From positions 1-58,226 of the forward strand of contig NZ_VSJJ01000011.1 in assembly GCF_008369405.1 (NCBI RefSeq): a DNA stretch of 58,226 bases, given 5' to 3'. Below are positions 54,588 to 58,226 of this stretch, piece after piece. Under the pieces are notes generated by a model. It did not search any database. It was not told the origin of the DNA and was given only the letters and a program-made list of their open reading frames with translations. Every line of letters begins with the position of its first letter. The first letter of the stretch is position 1. Made by a program: the position numbers and the translations under genes. This DNA is from Streptococcus cristatus. GTDB lineage: Bacteria; Bacillota; Bacilli; Lactobacillales; Streptococcaceae.

Positions 54588-54828
54588 TCACACAGGTATT
54601 CTGTGTGAGGGCGTAAATCGCGGTGCCACCTCAATTATGGAAAAATAGCTAGTCTTTCTCCATATCTCTGTCTTGTCATCAAACAAGCTGCACTGTAAGG
54701 TGTGCCTACCGAATTCTTATTGTTTCAAATTCATATTTATCAATTAGCCCAATTTCGTAAAGATTTGCTGCTCATTTCCACCAACCACAAGCTCGCTAAA
54801 AACAAATGCATCTACTACTTTTCTAATT
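54588..54828 (-). promoter_or_regulatory. T-box riboswitch leader of the trpX-like gene
   Basis: Minus strand: stem I contains GAGCTTGTGGTTGGTGG and AAATTGGGCTAA, where TGG (54749-54751) is a candidate Trp specifier; T-box GGTGGCACCGCG (54619-54630); terminator CCTCACACAG-GTATT-CTGTGTGAGG with TTTTTTG (54590-54610). The specifier position is a judgement from the sequence pattern. Confidence 0.85.
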
Positions 54829-54834
54829 TCCTAT

Positions 54835-54863
54835 ATTGTAAATTTTTCCTGAAGGGATGTCAA
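54835..54863 (-). promoter_or_regulatory. Promoter of the trpX-like leader
   Basis: Minus strand: TTGACA (54858-54863), 17-base spacer, TACAAT (54835-54840). Confidence 0.85.
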
Positions 54864-54974
54864 GGCTTTTTTGAAAATTTTTATAAAATGTTCGTTTTTT
54901 GTTTATATCGATAATCATTAACAAAAAATAAATTTCTTTTTGATGAGACTTTAGAAGCTTTTGACTTGGTTTTT

Positions 54975-54983
54975 TGTTATAAT
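54975..54983 (+). promoter_or_regulatory. Extended -10 promoter of fbpA/pavA
   Basis: TGTTATAAT (TGn plus TATAAT), 29 bases before ATG 55013, which has AAGGAG. The -35 at 17 bases is weak. Confidence 0.7.
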
Positions 54984-55012
54984 TTTCTTTAGCAACTTTC
55001 AAGGAGAAAAGC

Positions 55013-56668
55013 ATGTCTTTCGACGGATTTTTTTTACACCACATGACAGAGGAGCTCCGCCGCGAATTGCTAGGCGGCCGTATTCAGAAGATTAATCAGC
55101 CCTTTGAACAGGAGCTGGTTTTACAGATTCGCAGCAATCGCAAAAGTCACAAGCTGCTCCTGTCAGCCCACTCGGTCTTTGGGCGCGTCCAGCTGACAGA
55201 GACTACTTTTGAAAATCCAGCTGTTCCCAATACCTTTATCATGGTCATGCGCAAATACCTGCAGGGCGCTGTTATTGAAGCGATTCAGCAAGTGGAGAAT
55301 GACCGAATTTTGGAAATCAGCGTCTCCAATAAGAACGAAATCGGCGATAGCGTGGCTGTGACTCTGGTCATCGAAATCATGGGCAAGCACAGCAATATCA
55401 TTCTTCTGGACAAAGCTAGCGGTAAGATTATTGAAGCCATTAAACACGTCGGATTTTCGCAAAATAGCTATCGAACTATCCTGCCGGGCTCAACTTATGT
55501 CGCACCGCCTCAGACTGGCAGTCTCAACCCTTTCACTGTGGGTGATGAAAAGCTCTTCCAAATCCTACAGACAGAGGATATCGAGCCCAAACGCCTGCAG
55601 CAAATGTTTCAGGGCTTGGGTCGGGATACAGCTACTGAACTCAGTGGCCGTCTGATAGCTGACAAGCTCAAAACTTTCCGAGCCTTCTTTTCCAGTCCGA
55701 CTCAGCCAAGCCTGACCGAAAAATCCTTCTCTGCTCTGCTATTTTCCGACAGCAAGACCCAAATGTCCACGCTATCCGAGCTTTTAGACACTTTCTACAA
55801 GGACAAGGCTGAGCGCGATCGGGTCAACCAGCAGGCCAGCGAGCTCATCCGCCGAGTAGAAAATGAGTTGGAAAAGAACCGTAAAAAGCTGGGCAAGCAA
55901 GAGGTGGAGATCCTAGCAACGGAAAATGCAGAAGAATTCCGTCAAAAAGGGGAACTCTTGACCACCTTCCTCCATCAGGTGCCCAACGATCAGGATCAGG
56001 TAGAGCTGGACAATTACTACACGGGTGAGAAGATTATCATCACACTCGACAAGGCCCTGACCCCCAATCAAAATGCCCAGCGCTATTTCAAACGCTACCA
56101 GAAACTCAAGGAAGCTGTCAAACACCTGACCAGCTTGATTGAGGAGACACGGAATACTATTCTCTACCTAGAGAGCGTGGAAACAGCCCTTGCTCAGGCC
56201 AGCCTGACTGAAATTGCGGAAATTCGCGAAGAACTCATCCAGACTGGCTTTATCCGCCGACGCCAGAGAGAGAAAATCCAAAAAAGGCAGAAACCAGAGA
56301 AATATTTGGCAACAGATGGCCAAACCATTATCCTGGTCGGCCGCAACAATCTACAAAATGATGAGCTGACTTTCAAGATGGCTAAGAAGGACGAGCTTTG
56401 GTTCCACGCCAAGGATATTCCAGGCAGTCATGTGGTCATCACAGGCAATCTTCAGCCTAGCGATGAAGTTAAGACGGATGCTGCCGAGCTAGCAGCCTAC
56501 TTTTCCAAGGCCAGACTCTCCAATCTGGTCCAAGTGGACATGATTGAGGCTAAAAAGCTCAACAAACCAACTGGTGGCAAGCCTGGATTTGTCACCTATA
56601 CAGGTCAGAAAACCTTGCGCGTCACACCAGATGAAGAAAAGATTAGAAGCATGAAAATGTATTTCTAA
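55013..56668 (+). CDS. Fibronectin-binding-type protein, RqcH/PavA homologue
   Basis: NFACT-family protein of 551 residues. N-terminal NFACT-N domain (about 1-270), coiled-coil region (about 270-420), and C-terminal NFACT-R domain (about 430-530, WFHAKDIPGSHVVITG). No signal peptide or anchor. In streptococci such proteins (PavA, FbpA) bind fibronectin on the surface; in bacteria generally they are RqcH, which adds C-terminal alanine tails to stalled nascent chains. Both roles are possible; the soluble architecture favours a ribosome-quality role with surface display secondary. Downstream is an IS remnant within 70 bases. Confidence 0.93.
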   Translation: MSFDGFFLHHMTEELRRELLGGRIQKINQPFEQELVLQIRSNRKSHKLLLSAHSVFGRVQLTETTFENPAVPNTFIMVMRKYLQGAVIEAIQQVENDRILEISVSNKNEIGDSVAVTLVIEIMGKHSNIILLDKASGKIIEAIKHVGFSQNSYRTILPGSTYVAPPQTGSLNPFTVGDEKLFQILQTEDIEPKRLQQMFQGLGRDTATELSGRLIADKLKTFRAFFSSPTQPSLTEKSFSALLFSDSKTQMSTLSELLDTFYKDKAERDRVNQQASELIRRVENELEKNRKKLGKQEVEILATENAEEFRQKGELLTTFLHQVPNDQDQVELDNYYTGEKIIITLDKALTPNQNAQRYFKRYQKLKEAVKHLTSLIEETRNTILYLESVETALAQASLTEIAEIREELIQTGFIRRRQREKIQKRQKPEKYLATDGQTIILVGRNNLQNDELTFKMAKKDELWFHAKDIPGSHVVITGNLQPSDEVKTDAAELAAYFSKARLSNLVQVDMIEAKKLNKPTGGKPGFVTYTGQKTLRVTPDEEKIRSMKMYF

Positions 56669-56696
56669 AATATGGATTTGGCGGATATTGAACAAC

Positions 56697-56716
56697 AAAA
56701 AGGAGCCTAGGCTCCT
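56697..56716 (-). terminator. Perfect palindrome with T-run after fbpA
   Basis: AGGAGCCTAGGCTCCT (56701-56716) is a perfect 16-bp palindrome. The T-run is on the minus strand (TTTTTGTTG), so it would end transcription coming leftward from the IS; on the plus strand it lacks Ts. Confidence 0.55.
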
Positions 56717-56735
56717 CAAACTTACTAAATTAAAA

Positions 56736-58170
56736 GGCTCTATAATTTCTGTAGTGGGTAAAATCACTGTAGGAATTATGGAGCTTCTTTTGTTGAAAAA
56801 AAGTCCCATAAGACCTATAATGAAAAGCGACCAAACCATCATTAGAAAGAATCTTATGGAACAGTTCAATTTTATCACAAACTTACTCGGAATTAAAGAC
56901 AAGAACATCATAATCTTGGATGTTCTAGATGCTGGTACACATAAAGAAGTCATCGCTAAGCTAGATTATCCTGCTCCTAAATGTCCTTACTGTCAAGGAC
57001 AAATGGCTAAATATGACTTCCAGAAAGAATCTAAAATCCCCTATCTAGGGTGTGCGGGATACAAAACCCTGATTCGCTTAAAGAAACGACGTTTCCGCTG
57101 TCAAGATTGCGGAAAAACAGCTGTCGCAGAAACGTCCTTAGTCAAGAAGAATCACCAAATCGCAACCATCGTCAACCAGAAAATCGCTCAAAAACTGATG
57201 GAGAGGCTTTCTATGACCGACATCGCTGAAAGCTTAGCTGTTTCCACGTCCACAGTTATTCGAAAACTAAAGGAGTTTAAATTTAAGGCAGATCTCAACT
57301 ATCTTCCAACTCACATGTCTTGGGAGTGAAACAGTCTGGGGAGAGACTGTTTCAGCTGGCTTCAAGAAAGGAAAGATGAGCTTCATTGCACAGGATTTTG
57401 ATTCCAGAAAAATCGTAGCTATCTTAGATGGACGGACCCAAGCAACGATTCGCAATCACTTTCTGCGCTATTCCAGACAGGTCCGAAACCGCGTTAAAGT
57501 CATTACAATGGATATGTTTAGTCCCTACTACGACATCGCCAGACAACTCTTCCCTTCTGCGAAAATCGTTCTGGATCGTTTTCACATTGTACAACACCTG
57601 AGCCGGGCTATGAACCGTCTTCGCATCCAAATCATGAATCAATTGGATCGAAAATCGCACGAGTACAGGGCGATCAAACGCTACTGGAAACTGATCCAAC
57701 AAGACAGCCGTAAACTCAGCGATAAACGATTTTATCGCCCTACTTTTCGCATGCATTTGACCAACAAAGAGATTCTGGAAAAGCTGCTCTCTTACTCTCA
57801 AGAACTCAGAGAACACTATGATCTCTATCAACTCTTACTCTCTCATTTTCAAGAGAAACAAGCTGAACATTTCTTTGGACTCATTGAAGATACAATTTCT
57901 TGTATAAATCCTATCTTTCAGACTGTTTTTAAGACTTTTTGAAAGAGAGGGACAAGATTATCAATGCTTTGGAACTTCCTTACTCAAATGCTAAGCTAGA
58001 GGCCACTAACAACCTTATCAAGGTTATCAAGCGCAACGCTTTTGGCTTTCGGAACTTTGACAACTTTAAAACTAGAATTCTCATCGCTTTGAATATCAAA
58101 AAGGAGAGAACCAATTCGGTTCTCTCCAGAGTATGACTTTTCGTTAACCCACTACAGTTGACAAACATAC
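56736..58170 (+). mobile_element. Decayed ISL3-family insertion sequence, IS1167-like
   Basis: About 1.43 kb, the size expected of IS1167. The left end GGCTCTATAATTTCTGTAGTGGGT and the right end share the inverted core CTGTAGTGGGT (56749-56759) with ACCCACTACAG (58147-58157); the outer bases are diverged at the right end. The transposase is in three reading frames. The exact outer limits and target duplication were not determined. Confidence 0.85.
56856..58136 (+). pseudogene. Inactivated ISL3-family transposase
   Basis: Remnant of a transposase of about 418 residues. It starts at MEQFNFITNLLGIKD (56856); a zinc-finger-like CPYC, then CQDC, lies at the N terminus, then an HTH (MTDIAESLAVSTSTVI). 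Frame 1 ends TGA at 57327-57329, right at the segment (HMSWE) where the first catalytic Asp should be. Frame 2 continues from FKKGKMSFIAQDFDS (57361) with the second Asp in ITMDMFSPYYD and VLDRFH. Frame 3 begins after a lost T in KTFxKERD (57937-57944) and carries LPYSNAKLEATNNLIK, the Glu region. The break at 57324-57360 coincides with a palindrome insertion. Confidence 0.88.
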
Positions 58171-58177
58171 TAAGATT

Positions 58178-58226
58178 AGTAGTGAAGAAATCTCCGACGG
58201 GAGAGAGTACTCACTACTTTTTCTTT
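58178..58226 (+). terminator. Hairpin with T-run at the window end
   Basis: AGTAGTGA (58178-58185) and TCACTACT (58211-58218) form an outer stem, CTCC/GGAG an inner one; TTTTTCTTT follows to the edge of the window. It may end transcription from the IS or start a leader of the next gene beyond the window. Confidence 0.55.

Overview
This looks like a chromosomal segment of a low-GC oral streptococcus, most probably Streptococcus sanguinis or a very close relative. The evidence is a sortase-anchored ecto-5'-nucleotidase of the S. sanguinis Nt5e type, a PavA/FbpA-type protein, an Rgg regulator, four-domain ribosomal protein S1, pyr genes with PyrR attenuators, and an IS1167-like ISL3 element. Most genes lie on the minus strand. 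The species name is inferred from recognised proteins, not from a search.

Layout. 1-3.6 kb: a secreted GH25 lysozyme-like protein (its 3' end is off the window), tpiA, three DnaA boxes, a HAD hydrolase and a thioesterase. 3.8-9.8 kb: an MFS exporter next to an Rgg regulator, a palindrome-rich spacer, an ABC-F ATPase and a membrane-anchored matrixin-type metalloprotease. 9.9-12.9 kb: rpsA, tRNA-Gln, tRNA-Tyr, a DUF2969 gene and ilvE. 13-22 kb: parC and parE, split by about 4.5 kb of accessory genes (nucleotidyltransferase, two AT-rich membrane proteins, a Fic protein, GNAT, a helical protein). 22.3-25.4 kb: plsY and nt5e, bounded by copies of a roughly 175-bp intergenic repeat. 25.5-33.2 kb: pyrimidine genes pyrC, pyrE, pyrF, pyrD and pyrK, interleaved with a Nudix hydrolase, ung and a polytopic membrane protein. 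33.2-36 kb: three paralogous membrane-anchored proteins with tandem extracytoplasmic modules; a fourth relative lies at 42.5 kb. 36-42.3 kb: a LysR regulator, a sirtuin, and the nucleoside salvage set deoD, punA, deoB and rpiA. 43-48.8 kb: mnmE, a MacB/FtsX-type ABC pair, a lipoprotein with Cop-box-like operators, and small proteins. 48.9-54.9 kb: pheT, GNAT, pheS and an orphan TrpX-like binding protein; pheS and trpX each have a T-box leader. 55-58.2 kb: the fbpA/pavA (rqcH) gene and a decayed ISL3 element.

How the genes fit together. Nucleotide metabolism dominates. Nt5e can make adenosine outside the cell. PunA and DeoD split purine nucleosides, DeoB and RpiA move the pentose phosphate into central metabolism, and the pyr genes make UMP de novo under PyrR control. 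Regulation is unusually readable: two PyrR attenuators, two T-boxes, two promoters that would give leaderless mRNAs, and a probable CopY/BlaI-type operator pair.

The most interesting candidates are the four-member module family, a Fic protein whose C-terminal autoinhibitory helix seems to have been lost to a stop codon and frameshifts, the DnaA-box cluster away from any visible dnaA/dnaN, the Cop-box lipoprotein gene, and the mobile-looking intergenic repeats. No CRISPR array, prophage or complete new defence system was seen.
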